The position numbers and the translations under genes are program-made. From Paenibacillus sp. 453mf (GTDB lineage: Bacteria > Bacillota > Bacilli > Paenibacillales > Paenibacillaceae), in NCBI RefSeq assembly GCF_900116105.1, contig NZ_FPAC01000001.1:2421135-2485134 (forward strand): a stretch of 64,000 nt of DNA, read 5' to 3'. Shown one piece after another: positions 25,074-33,010 of this stretch (positions are counted from its first letter, which is position 1; every line of letters starts with the position of its first letter). Under the pieces are notes generated by a model. That model ran no database searches. It had not been told where the DNA came from and saw nothing but the letters and a program-made list of their open reading frames with translations.

Positions 25074-25949
25074 ATGAATGAAATTTATCCTATTAATGAA
25101 CCTCTGGACTTAGACACATTAGTACAACATATTAAGGTAAGCTATTCTGTTGAAAATTGGAATGATGTCATTTCAATATCTAATGAGCTCTTGGAACTAG
25201 CAAAAGAAATCCACAAAGAGCTTCTTGAAAAAGGTTCAACTTCTCACGTATTTGGTAAACATATAATCTACTACTTCGGATACAGTTACCTAATGACTGG
25301 TCTTTCTTATCAAAAGTTAGGTGTATACACCAAGTCCAAAGAGTATATTTCTTTATATGCAAATCTAGATTGGCTAGATGACTCAAGTGAAACTGGAAAA
25401 CTCATCATTCAAGACTTTAAGTTTTTTGCTTCTGCCAATAGCCTTCAAATTGATGTGCTGGACGGAAAGCAAGAGAAGATAGCTGAATATGTAGAATTCT
25501 TAGATAATAATCCCGATCAGGTGCTTCCAGGTATGATAAACATTCTCCGATCAGCAAATCATTTTAACTATAATGTAGATTCAGAGATTTCTCAGTTATC
25601 TAAACATATAGATGACTATACTCAATATACTGAAAAAATTAAGTCCGCATATTACCTCTCATATCATTATCAGTTAGCACTTTACAGACACAAAAGGGAA
25701 GAACATGAATCTGCAATCGATATCACTCTACATGTCCTTGTTGCTGCAGATAGATTGGGTAACGACAAATATTTCAAAAAAGCTATTTCTTTATTTGAAA
25801 TTCTTAGAAAATTCGGGAAAACCTCCCAACTTAAGACATGTTATGATATACTTAATGATATAATTATGAGGGGAGACCTATTAAATGAAAAAGACCACAC
25901 TTTCACTAATGATCACACTGGGTCTGTTAGTTTTTATAACTTATCCTAG
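25074..25949 (+). CDS. RRNPP-type intracellular peptide receptor (TPR-like, Rap/AimR-like)
   Basis: A 291-residue all-helical protein with no N-terminal helix-turn-helix. Repeating helical pairs such as IIYYFGYSYLMTGLSYQKLG, KSAYYLSYHYQLALYRHKRE and AIDITLHVLVAADRLGNDKY have TPR character. AAGGAGAGGGAG precedes the ATG. The reason to call it a receptor is context: a 40-codon secreted-peptide gene starts inside its last 65 nt in another frame, followed by a terminator, the arrangement of Rap-Phr and AimR-AimP pairs. Paenibacillaceae are known to carry many RRNPP receptor-peptide pairs. Its output is unknown; lacking a DNA-binding domain it may act by protein contact. It is A+T-rich and opposite in strand to its neighbours. 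Confidence 0.75.
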   Translation: MNEIYPINEPLDLDTLVQHIKVSYSVENWNDVISISNELLELAKEIHKELLEKGSTSHVFGKHIIYYFGYSYLMTGLSYQKLGVYTKSKEYISLYANLDWLDDSSETGKLIIQDFKFFASANSLQIDVLDGKQEKIAEYVEFLDNNPDQVLPGMINILRSANHFNYNVDSEISQLSKHIDDYTQYTEKIKSAYYLSYHYQLALYRHKREEHESAIDITLHVLVAADRLGNDKYFKKAISLFEILRKFGKTSQLKTCYDILNDIIMRGDLLNEKDHTFTNDHTGSVSFYNLS

Positions 25950-26007
25950 TATTATCCCAACTCAGATGTACATATCAGATCATGGTGCTGATTACGAAGG
26001 TCGTTAA
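25885..26007 (+). CDS. Secreted signalling propeptide (Phr/AimP-like)
   Basis: A 40-residue product beginning with Met-Lys-Lys, followed by a hydrophobic core (LSLMITLGLLVFITY) and a polar C-terminus ending ISDHGADYEGR. This is the layout of an exported propeptide whose C-terminal 5-10 residues form the mature signal. GAGGGGAG at 25868-25875 stands 9 nt before the ATG, an excellent site. The gene overlaps the receptor by 65 nt in the +1-shifted frame, and a terminator follows 35 nt after the stop. Very likely the cognate signal of the receptor; the mature sequence and processing are inference. Confidence 0.8.
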   Translation: MKKTTLSLMITLGLLVFITYPSIIPTQMYISDHGADYEGR

Positions 26008-26042
26008 GCAGCATTTTGACATAATTTAATTACATAATCTGA

Positions 26043-26076
26043 AACCAATCATTCTTCATTGTGATTGGTTTTTTTG
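26043..26076 (+). terminator. Terminator of the receptor/peptide cassette
   Basis: AACCAATCA pairs with TGATTGGTT across about 10 nt and is followed by a T-run on the plus strand. Confidence 0.9.
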
Positions 26077-26170
26077 TTTCACTCAACCCATTTCCTATAA
26101 TTCTTATCCAATACGCCTTTCATCTGACAACAGCTAGCATTTTATTGCCATATCAACCAAATAATCCGTG

Positions 26171-26264
26171 TTAATTTTTCTCTTCGGTGTATGGTTCATA
26201 ATATCGAAGCAATTCTTCTTCTGTTATCGGACGAGTAAAGAGTGTCTTCTAATTTAATTTCCAT
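26171..26264 (-). pseudogene. Frameshifted small reading frame (remnant)
   Basis: GGGAGAG precedes an ATG at 26264 that reads MEIKLEDT. Shifting frame there continues LFTRPITEEELLRYYEPYTE to a stop at 26171. The composite looks like a coding sequence broken by a one-base change. I cannot name the family. It lies in a region of decayed accessory DNA. Confidence 0.3.
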
Positions 26265-26415
26265 ATTAGCTCTCCCTTTTTAATAAAATCTCACTTTCAC
26301 TTAAATTCTCTTAAATGCACATACTCCATTGTTACAACTTCGTCCGAGGATTTTAGTTGTTGAACGTCTCCTCCAGTTCGCTCTTTACCTTATCTAAGTA
26401 AATTCGATTCTGATT

Positions 26416-26595
26416 ATGATTCAAGCGGTCGGAAAAGTATTTGGCTTGGAATTGACCGCAGAGCAATATGATGAGTTGATGATTGCTGCAAATAGTGTTC
26501 TAGGTTTTCTCTTGGCTGCAGGTATTATCAATAAGACTGTTAAAACTAATGCCGCTAAAAAAGCAAATACAGACGAAAATCAGCCTTCTGAATAA
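26416..26595 (+). pseudogene. Phage holin-like C-terminal remnant
   Basis: A 59-codon frame with no ribosome binding site, reading MIQAVGKVFGLELTAEQYDE, then a hydrophobic helix (NSVLGFLLAAGIIN) and a Lys-rich hydrophilic tail. This pattern (IQ-V-K-VFG-EL, polar stretch, second membrane segment, charged tail) resembles the second half of small phage holins. The first membrane segment and start signals are missing, so it is probably a truncated prophage relic. Confidence 0.45.
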
Positions 26596-26696
26596 TTCAA
26601 ATGAATTAGTAATTATATAAAGAAAATAGGCTTAAAAAATGTTGATATGACGCGTTTTTTTGAAGGTTAAAATTGAAAAATGAGTAGAAATACAAC

Positions 26697-26742
26697 TATA
26701 CCCCTCTTTAGGAAGTGATTTTCCTATTGAGGGGTATTTTTT
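26697..26742 (+). terminator. Terminator-like hairpin (plus strand)
   Basis: ATACCCCTC-TTTAGGAA pairs with TTTCCTA-GAGGGGTAT and is followed by TTTTTT on the plus strand. It is convergent with the pdp gene, whose stop lies just beyond; on the minus strand no T-run follows. Confidence 0.7.
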
Positions 26743-26748
26743 CGTTTT

Positions 26749-28047
26749 TTATGAGATTACATCAAAAACAATGTCTTTACTTTCTATTTGCTCATTTGAG
26801 ATTTCATAAGCATCCAGAATTAGAGTCTTACTCTCGCTGTCCTCGCTGTTGCAATGGAGAATTGCTAAGACATCGCCTTTAGCTACTTTGTCACCAGTTT
26901 TTGCTTTCAGTGTAATTCCAACTGAATGGTCTATCGGATCAGCCTTAGTTTTACGACCAGCTCCTGCCATCATAGCAGCGAGTCCAATTTTTTCAGCATC
27001 AATGAAACCGACATAACCATCTTTAGGACTTACAATTTCAAAATGGTTCTTAGCTTGAGGTAGTTTGTCAAGATTATCAACAAATTCAGGATTGCCGCCT
27101 TGTGCAGTAATAAATTCTTTGAACTTGTTAATGGCTTGTCCATTCTCAATCAGTTTTGACATTTCAGCATATGCCTCATCATAAGAATCGAACTTTCCAC
27201 CTAAAACAGCCATATGTGAAGCCAATGTTAGGCTTAATTCGGTAAGTTTCTTCTCGCCCTGACCTTTTAAGACTTGAACTACTTCCATAATCTCGTTCGC
27301 ATTCCCAACTTCATGACCAAGAGGCTCATCCATATTGCTTAATACAGCAACAGTGTTACGATTTAAACTCTTACCAATGGATACCATTATGCTACCAAGT
27401 TTTCTAGCTTCCTCAATTGTCTTCATAAAAGCACCTGAACCAACTTTTACATCTAGAACAATTGCATCTGCACCTGAAGCTATTTTCTTGCTCATTATTG
27501 AACTTGCAATCAAAGGAATAGAATCAACCGTAGAAGTTGCGTCTCTCAGCCCATACAGTTTTTTGTCGGCTGGGACTAAATTTGCTGTTTGACCAACAAG
27601 AGCCATTCCAACATTATTTACGTTATCTATAAACTCTTTATTAGTGAGTTCAATTTTAAAGCCCTCTATTGCCTCTAATTTGTCTAGAGTTCCTCCGGTA
27701 TGTCCTAAGCCTCTCCCAGACATTTTAGCCACAGGAACGCCCACAGAAGCCACCAAAGGAAGTACGATTAGACTAGTCTTATCTCCCACTCCTCCAGAAG
27801 AGTGTTTATCAACTTTAATTCCCTTGATCGGAGACAAATCCACTGTTTCACCCGAAAAAGCCATAGCATGTGTTAAGTTAGCCACCTCATCATCGTTCAT
27901 ACCGTTGAAAAAGATAGCCATCGAAAGTGCAGACATTTGGTAATCAGGAATATTGTCAGACACATAATTTGAAATAATAAACCCAATTTCATCTTTTGAC
28001 AGTGACTCGTTATTCCGTTTTTTATGAATTAAATCAATCATTCTCAT
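26749..28047 (-). CDS. pdp: Pyrimidine-nucleoside phosphorylase (probably horizontally acquired)
   Basis: Phosphorolysis of uridine, thymidine and deoxyuridine for pyrimidine salvage. The 432-residue protein has the family signature KMSGRGLGHTGGTLDKLEAI, the phosphate-binding KHSSGGVGDKTSL and SSIMSKKIASGADAIVLDVK. Base composition is distinctly A+T-rich against the flanking nucleoside genes. GAGGTG precedes the ATG at 28047. The frame upstream ends with TAATG overlapping this start. A frameshifted fragment of a different, host-like pdp lies at 28392-28501, so this copy has probably replaced the resident gene beside the purine phosphorylases. Confidence 0.93.
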   Translation of the reverse strand: MRMIDLIHKKRNNESLSKDEIGFIISNYVSDNIPDYQMSALSMAIFFNGMNDDEVANLTHAMAFSGETVDLSPIKGIKVDKHSSGGVGDKTSLIVLPLVASVGVPVAKMSGRGLGHTGGTLDKLEAIEGFKIELTNKEFIDNVNNVGMALVGQTANLVPADKKLYGLRDATSTVDSIPLIASSIMSKKIASGADAIVLDVKVGSGAFMKTIEEARKLGSIMVSIGKSLNRNTVAVLSNMDEPLGHEVGNANEIMEVVQVLKGQGEKKLTELSLTLASHMAVLGGKFDSYDEAYAEMSKLIENGQAINKFKEFITAQGGNPEFVDNLDKLPQAKNHFEIVSPKDGYVGFIDAEKIGLAAMMAGAGRKTKADPIDHSVGITLKAKTGDKVAKGDVLAILHCNSEDSESKTLILDAYEISNEQIESKDIVFDVIS

Positions 28048-28109
28048 TACGCTTTCACCTCAGTGCTTTTAGCCTTGTACAGGTTTTTGTTCTGCCAGTT
28101 CTCGACCAT
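28047..28109 (-). pseudogene. Possible 3' tail of a gene once coupled to pdp
   Basis: Read from the ATG at 28109 this frame gives MVENWQNKNLYKAKSTEVKA and stops in TAATG, overlapping the pdp start. Such an overlap is typical of coupled operon genes. The fragment may be the end of an upstream gene brought in with pdp. Family not recognised. Confidence 0.35.
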
Positions 28110-28330
28110 TTTATAATGTCAAAAGTGAGATCTAGTTCTGTAGTTATCTTCGCATACTTTAAAAAAACATCCGGTGTTTGATTTAACCCATTTATAATTT
28201 TCAAGAAGTATTCTTTTTGAGGAGCTACATTATAAACAAGATAGCTCTTCATTGAATACTGGCTAACCCCTGTAATCAAAGATAACCTTTTAGGTTTCTG
28301 TTCTAATCCTAAATCATTTATTGTATGCAT
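28055..28330 (-). CDS. Hypothetical small protein or remnant upstream of pdp
   Basis: A 91-codon frame starting MHTINDLGLEQKPK. It includes LSLITGVSQYSMKSY, which has a helix-turn-helix look, and NGLNQTPDVFLKYAK. There is no ribosome binding site before the ATG. It occupies the junction between the transferred pdp and the old pdp relic and overlaps the frame at 28047-28109, so it may be a fragment. I do not recognise it. Confidence 0.3.
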   Translation of the reverse strand: MHTINDLGLEQKPKRLSLITGVSQYSMKSYLVYNVAPQKEYFLKIINGLNQTPDVFLKYAKITTELDLTFDIIKWSRTGRTKTCTRLKALR

Positions 28331-28391
28331 TAGCCATGGTTTAAAGTGTGCCCTTATAAGAGTCGTAGATATTCGTAGCCCATTCTTTGAA

Positions 28392-28501
28392 GTTTATACC
28401 TGCAATAGGAGATAAATCTACCTGATCACCGGATTAGCCATAGTTAAATCTCCGGTTTCCTTGGCTGTCATGCCCTGAAAAAAGACAGCCATCGCCCAAT
28501 A
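28392..28501 (-). pseudogene. Relic of the resident pyrimidine-nucleoside phosphorylase gene
   Basis: Minus-strand translation gives YWAMAVFFQGMTAKETGDLT, then MA, and after a one-base frameshift SGDQVDLSPIAGI. This aligns with YQMSALSMAIFFNGMNDDEV...SGETVDLSPIKGI, residues about 36-75 of pdp at 26749-28047, and in places looks closer to the Bacillus enzyme. It is a fragment of about 37 codons with neither end of the gene, directly downstream of the purine phosphorylase genes. Confidence 0.85.
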
Positions 28502-28508
28502 CAAAGAC

Positions 28509-29366
28509 TTACACTCGGCTCACAAAGGCACGCACCAGTCCAATGAATTTCGGCTTCGTCCGGTTTGCTACAGCTACGACTTGCTCATGAGTCAGCGGCT
28601 CAAGTTCCTCGCCAATTGCCATGTCGGTAATACACGAGATACCGAGAACACGCAGCCCGGCATGACTTGCGGCGATCACTTCGCCCACTGTAGACATCCC
28701 GATCGCATCCCCGCCAAGCAGGGCAAACATCGTGGATTCTTTAGGGGTTGAATACGTAGGTCCACTGATGCCACAATAGACACCTTCCTGGAGCTCAAGT
28801 ACGGATCCATCCTCACCATGTATATCTTTAGCCAGCTCCTTCGCCAATATGCGATATTCAGGATCATATGCGGCTGACATATCTGGAAAACGAACACCCA
28901 ATTTTGGATCATTTGGTCCGATGAGCGGGTTAGCGCCTGTCATATTGATATGATCGGATATGAGCATGAGATCCCCTGCCTTAAAGGCACGGTTCATGCC
29001 GCCGGCTGCATTTGTTAATACGAGTGTCTGAATGCCAAGGCTCTTCATTACATATACGGGCATAACAACCGTGCGCATGTCATATCCCTCATAGTAATGA
29101 AAACGACCCTGCATAATAATGACATCCTTGCCTTCGAGCTGACCGATGACAAAGCGGCCTGCATGTCCCTCAACTGTAGATTTAGGAAAATGCGGTACTT
29201 CATCATAAGGAATATATACAGCATCTTCGATTTGATCGCCTAAATCTCCAAGTCCTGAGCCCAGCACCAAGCCAATTTTTGGGGAGTATTTACCCAGCTT
29301 GCTTGTTATGTATCCAGCAGCTTCTTCAATATTTCCAGCATACATCGTCGTATTCTCTTGATTCAT
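28509..29366 (-). CDS. Purine-nucleoside phosphorylase paralogue with altered base pocket
   Basis: Trimeric PNP/MTAP-family enzyme for phosphorolytic nucleoside salvage. About 285 residues with LVLGSGLGDLG (phosphate loop), STVEGHAG (histidine), LTNAAGGMN and GMSTVGEVI. Two base-contact positions differ from classic 6-oxopurine PNPs. GPTYSTPKES has Ser where GPxYETPAE carries the purine-binding Glu, and SCITDMA has Asp where SCITNMA has Asn. Ser/Asp at these sites is the pattern of MTA phosphorylase, which accepts 6-aminopurines. GAGGGG lies 9 nt before the ATG at 29366. It stands downstream of its paralogue at 29392-30219. Confidence 0.9.
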   Translation of the reverse strand: MNQENTTMYAGNIEEAAGYITSKLGKYSPKIGLVLGSGLGDLGDQIEDAVYIPYDEVPHFPKSTVEGHAGRFVIGQLEGKDVIIMQGRFHYYEGYDMRTVVMPVYVMKSLGIQTLVLTNAAGGMNRAFKAGDLMLISDHINMTGANPLIGPNDPKLGVRFPDMSAAYDPEYRILAKELAKDIHGEDGSVLELQEGVYCGISGPTYSTPKESTMFALLGGDAIGMSTVGEVIAASHAGLRVLGISCITDMAIGEELEPLTHEQVVAVANRTKPKFIGLVRAFVSRV

Positions 29367-29391
29367 TGTCATTTTCCCCTCTTCGTCAAAT

Positions 29392-30219
29392 TTACATGTA
29401 TGGGATCAGCGCCATAACTAATCCGAGGAATTTCCCTTTTACTTGTTCTGCCGTTTCCATAACCTCATCATGCGAGAGAGGCTGATCCAGAATTCCGGCT
29501 GCCATGTTCGTAATACAGGAGATTCCGAGCACTTCAATACCTGTATGACGGGCTACGATAACTTCCGCTACGGTTGACATGCCAACCGCATCAGCACCAA
29601 GTCTGCGAAGCATCACGATTTCGGCTGGAGTTTCATAGTTGGGGCCGAGAAGTCCTGCATACACCCCCTCCTGAATGTTGAAGCCCTGCGCTTCAGCTGT
29701 CGTTTTAGCCAGTTTGCGCAGTCTTTCACTGTAAGCTTCTGACATGTCAGGGAAGCGCACTCCAAATGCAGACTCATTAGGTCCAACCAGCGGGTTGCGG
29801 CCGGTCAGATTCAGATGATCGGAAATAATCATAAGATCCCCAGCATTATAATTGGTATTAACTCCACCTGCCGCATTAGTCACCAGCATTTTTTGAACCC
29901 CGATCTCCTTCATAACCCGAACCGGAAATGCAGTCACTTCCGGGCCGTAGCCTTCATACATGTGGAATCTGCCCTTCATCATGACGACTGGGCGGCCTTG
30001 TATGTTACCAATCAGCAGCTCTCCCACGTGACCCTCGACCGTCGATATCGGAAAATGAGGGATTTCTTCGTACGGAATAGCTGCCGCATCCTCAATCAGC
30101 TCGGCTAATATTCCAAGTCCAGAACCAAGGATCAGCCCAATTTCGGGCTTTACACTTGTTTTTTCTTTAATAAATGCTGCTGCCTCTTGTACCATGCTTT
30201 GTGTTAGTATTCTCACCAT
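29392..30219 (-). CDS. punA: Purine-nucleoside phosphorylase (inosine/guanosine type)
   Basis: Cleaves inosine, guanosine and deoxy forms to base and (deoxy)ribose 1-phosphate. It shows LILGSGLGILAE, STVEGHVGE, VTNAAGGVN, GPNYETPAEIVML (Glu for the base) and SCITNMAAG (Asn for the base), the classical 6-oxopurine pocket. The start at 30219 (MVRILTQ) has AAAAGGGG 12 nt upstream; the longer frame from 30261 has no site. About 275 residues. It follows deoB, matching the B. subtilis drm-pupG order. Confidence 0.93.
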   Translation of the reverse strand: MVRILTQSMVQEAAAFIKEKTSVKPEIGLILGSGLGILAELIEDAAAIPYEEIPHFPISTVEGHVGELLIGNIQGRPVVMMKGRFHMYEGYGPEVTAFPVRVMKEIGVQKMLVTNAAGGVNTNYNAGDLMIISDHLNLTGRNPLVGPNESAFGVRFPDMSEAYSERLRKLAKTTAEAQGFNIQEGVYAGLLGPNYETPAEIVMLRRLGADAVGMSTVAEVIVARHTGIEVLGISCITNMAAGILDQPLSHDEVMETAEQVKGKFLGLVMALIPYM

Positions 30220-30283
30220 TTTGCTAAATAGCCCCTTTTGCTTGAATTTCAATCCATCCATATTGCGTATTCTACAAGCAGCC

Positions 30284-31477
30284 CTACTTCAATTCATTCA
30301 AGAAGCTTGCCCCGTGAAGCGGTGCGGAAGCACCGAAATTATCGGAGATCGTAGCACCCAGATCCGAATAAGTCTCCCGTACTCCAATCGTGTCACCCTG
30401 CTGCTTGAGAGCCGGGCTGTAAATAAGAACCGGTACATACTCACGCGTATGATCCGTTCCGCGATGAATAGGATCATTCCCATGGTCAGCCGAGATAATC
30501 AATAGATCCTCTTCGCTGATACGTTCCATAATCTTAGGAAGCTCCTGATCGAATACTTCCAGTGCGCCCGCATATCCTTCCGGATCTCTGCGATGTCCGT
30601 ATAATGAATCAAAATCGACCAAATTCGTGAACAAGAGACCATTGAAGTCTCTTCCTAGCTGCTCAATCGTGACTTCAATGCCATGCTCATTGCTTTTTGT
30701 CGGATAAGCTTCCGTCACACCTTCACCATCGAATATGTCGTTAATCTTGCCAACCGCAATAACATCATACCCTGCGCTGTGCAGCGCATTCATGACCGTA
30801 GGCTCTGGCGGCTTGACTGCATAATCATGCCTGTTGGAAGTCCGTTTGAATGCACCCGGAGTTCCGATGTACGGACGTGCAATGACGCGCCCTACTGAAT
30901 GCTCAGGAGCGAGAGTCAGCTTGCGGGCAATCTTGCAAGCCTTGTACAGTTCCTCGAGAGGAATGATATCTTCGTGAGCCGCGATCTGGAATACACTGTC
31001 CGCCGAAGTATACACTATCCAAGCCCCCGTCTTCATCTGCTCTTCACCGTATTCATCAAGCACTTCTGTTCCCGAAGCGGGCTTGTTGCAAATGACCTTG
31101 CGGCCTGTCTGCTTCTCAAACTCGGTGATCAGATCTTGAGGAAATCCATCAGGATATGTATTGAAAGGCGTGTCAATCTTAAGTCCCATAAGCTCCCAAT
31201 GGCCTGTCATCGTGTCTTTGCCTGCCGACACCTCTTTCATCTTGCCATAATAAGCCCGAGGCTCGTCCACTGGCTCAAGCGGAGGAATTTCAGCTATATT
31301 ACCAAGCCCCAATTTCTGCATGTTCGGCAGCTTCACATGGGGAACACGTTCAAGAATGTGTCCTAATGTATGAGCACCTTCGTCGCCAAATTCGGGTGCA
31401 TCCGGCAAGGCCCCAATACCAACACTGTCAAGTACGATAAAGCATATGCGTTTGAATCTAGGTTTATTGTTTGTCAT
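30284..31477 (-). CDS. deoB: Phosphopentomutase
   Basis: Interconverts (deoxy)ribose 1- and 5-phosphates, linking the nucleoside phosphorylases to pentose metabolism. The 397-residue alkaline-phosphatase-superfamily enzyme has metal ligands in [20 protein letters not shown] and ISADHGNDP, with [10 protein letters not shown] and [12 protein letters not shown] between. It starts after xerD on the same strand and leads into the two PNP genes, forming a nucleoside-salvage operon. Confidence 0.96.
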   Translation of the reverse strand: MTNNKPRFKRICFIVLDSVGIGALPDAPEFGDEGAHTLGHILERVPHVKLPNMQKLGLGNIAEIPPLEPVDEPRAYYGKMKEVSAGKDTMTGHWELMGLKIDTPFNTYPDGFPQDLITEFEKQTGRKVICNKPASGTEVLDEYGEEQMKTGAWIVYTSADSVFQIAAHEDIIPLEELYKACKIARKLTLAPEHSVGRVIARPYIGTPGAFKRTSNRHDYAVKPPEPTVMNALHSAGYDVIAVGKINDIFDGEGVTEAYPTKSNEHGIEVTIEQLGRDFNGLLFTNLVDFDSLYGHRRDPEGYAGALEVFDQELPKIMERISEEDLLIISADHGNDPIHRGTDHTREYVPVLIYSPALKQQGDTIGVRETYSDLGATISDNFGASAPLHGASFLNELK

Positions 31478-31534
31478 GATGTACGTAATACCCCTTCCTC
31501 TATTATCAATTCAATCTCAAATTCAAGACATCAA

Positions 31535-32434
31535 TTACGCTCTGGGATGATAATGATCATATACGTCCTTCATATTTCGTTTCACCACATGGCTATACAT
31601 CTGGGTCGTCGAGATATCTGCATGTCCCATCATTTCCTGTACCGATCTTAGATCAGCCCCATTCTCCAGTAGATGAGCAGCAAAAGAATGCCTTAACGTA
31701 TGTGGCGTAATCCTTCCTTCGCCAAGTCCAGCACCGGCTGCATACTTCTTAATCATCTTCCAGATTCCCTGCCTTGTCAGCCTTGCCCCATTCGTATTAA
31801 CGAACAACGCCTCTTCTTCTCCATTCGCCTTCAACAGCGCACTTCTGGCGTTGTTCACATATTCCGCGGTCGCTTGGGCAGCGATACCTGTTATAGGGAT
31901 TACCCGCTCCTTAGCACTGTTGCTGCCGGTTCTCAAATACTTCAGCTGCGGATTTAAATCCTTCACATTAAGCTGTACCAATTCAGAGACTTTAATCCCC
32001 GTGGCATACAGCAGCTCGAGCATGGCTTTGTCTCTGGCCCCAGAGGGTGTTGAAGAGTCAGGCAGGGATAGAAGGCTGTCCACTTCCGCAATGGAAAGTA
32101 TCTTGGGAGGAGACTTCTCTAATTTAGGTGAGTCCAAATGATACGTGGGGTCTTTTTGTACAACACCCTGATACATCAAATAATGAAAAAAAGAACGGAT
32201 CGATACCACATTACGAGCAATCGTTGAAGCTGCCTTCTTCTGCTTCTTTAAATATCCCATGTACAGGACAATCTGATTGCGGGTAACGTCCTGAGCCTGT
32301 GTTATTTGTTCATTATCCATATACCCAATAAATTGCTCTATATCACGTCTGTAGGATTCCAGTGTACTTAAGGAAGATCCCTTGTCTTCCTGTAAATAAT
32401 TCATGTAAGGCTGCACATAATTCCTCATCGGCAC
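31535..32434 (-). CDS. xerD: Tyrosine recombinase XerD
   Basis: Resolves chromosome dimers at dif together with XerC. The 299-residue protein has an N-terminal SAM-like domain and a C-terminal catalytic domain with K175, HTLRH (H245, R248), GHADIS (H271) and nucleophile Y280. The first catalytic arginine, normally in ATGxRVSEL, is replaced here: ATGIKVSEL places Lys at 148. A GTG start at 32434 lies 6 nt after GGGAG. The position next to deoB and fur matches B. subtilis ripX/xerD. Confidence 0.9.
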   Translation of the reverse strand: MPMRNYVQPYMNYLQEDKGSSLSTLESYRRDIEQFIGYMDNEQITQAQDVTRNQIVLYMGYLKKQKKAASTIARNVVSIRSFFHYLMYQGVVQKDPTYHLDSPKLEKSPPKILSIAEVDSLLSLPDSSTPSGARDKAMLELLYATGIKVSELVQLNVKDLNPQLKYLRTGSNSAKERVIPITGIAAQATAEYVNNARSALLKANGEEEALFVNTNGARLTRQGIWKMIKKYAAGAGLGEGRITPHTLRHSFAAHLLENGADLRSVQEMMGHADISTTQMYSHVVKRNMKDVYDHYHPRA

Positions 32435-32483
32435 ATTACGCTCCCTTACTACAAATTTTCATTATGACATTAGATAATCGCCT

Positions 32484-32726
32484 TTATTCACCATACCAAT
32501 AAAAGAAACGCAGCCGTTCAATCATACTCGTCTTCTCCATAATAAGACCTGCGCCTTCCTCGTGATGAAATACTTTAAGCGCATTTCCCTCTGGAATTTT
32601 GTAGTGGTCAACAGGTGTAATCCATTCCGAAAATAGATTGAACACATTATAGAACATGTATACAAGTGCAGCAAATACGATAAGAAACCGAAATAGTCGA
32701 AACATTCTGCGGAGTGAAAAAATCAT
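32484..32726 (-). CDS. DUF4227 family protein (YqzK-like)
   Basis: 80-residue protein with one N-terminal membrane helix (LFRFLIVFAALVYMFYNVF) and a conserved-looking short extracytoplasmic part containing HYKIPEGNALKVF and a C-terminal RLRFFYWYGE. Length, layout and place between fur and xerD fit YqzK/DUF4227. Function unknown. Confidence 0.75.
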   Translation of the reverse strand: MIFSLRRMFRLFRFLIVFAALVYMFYNVFNLFSEWITPVDHYKIPEGNALKVFHHEEGAGLIMEKTSMIERLRFFYWYGE

Positions 32727-32952
32727 GAATTATCCCGCCTTTCATTCACGTCTTGTCCTTTGTTTACACGGATAGTCTTCCCAGCATACACTTATGCTAT
32801 GTCTAAGCTATGACCGATCCGCTTGCTTTATGACGAACATGAAATTTCAAGGAAAAACAGGCTTTGTATCACTCTATCTCCATCTTACCTAACGGCAAAC
32901 TAAATGTATATCTCAGAATAGAAGCTTACCACATATTTATGAATAAGAACGC

Positions 32953-32988
32953 TAAAAAGCTCCCCCGAACAAAAGCCGGTGAGAGCTT
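32953..32988 (-). terminator. Intrinsic terminator after fur
   Basis: Minus-strand AAGCTC-TC-CCG pairs with CGG-GG-GAGCTT and is followed by a T-run. Confidence 0.75.
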
Positions 32989-33010
32989 GTCTGATCTGCT
33001 AGTCTTTATG

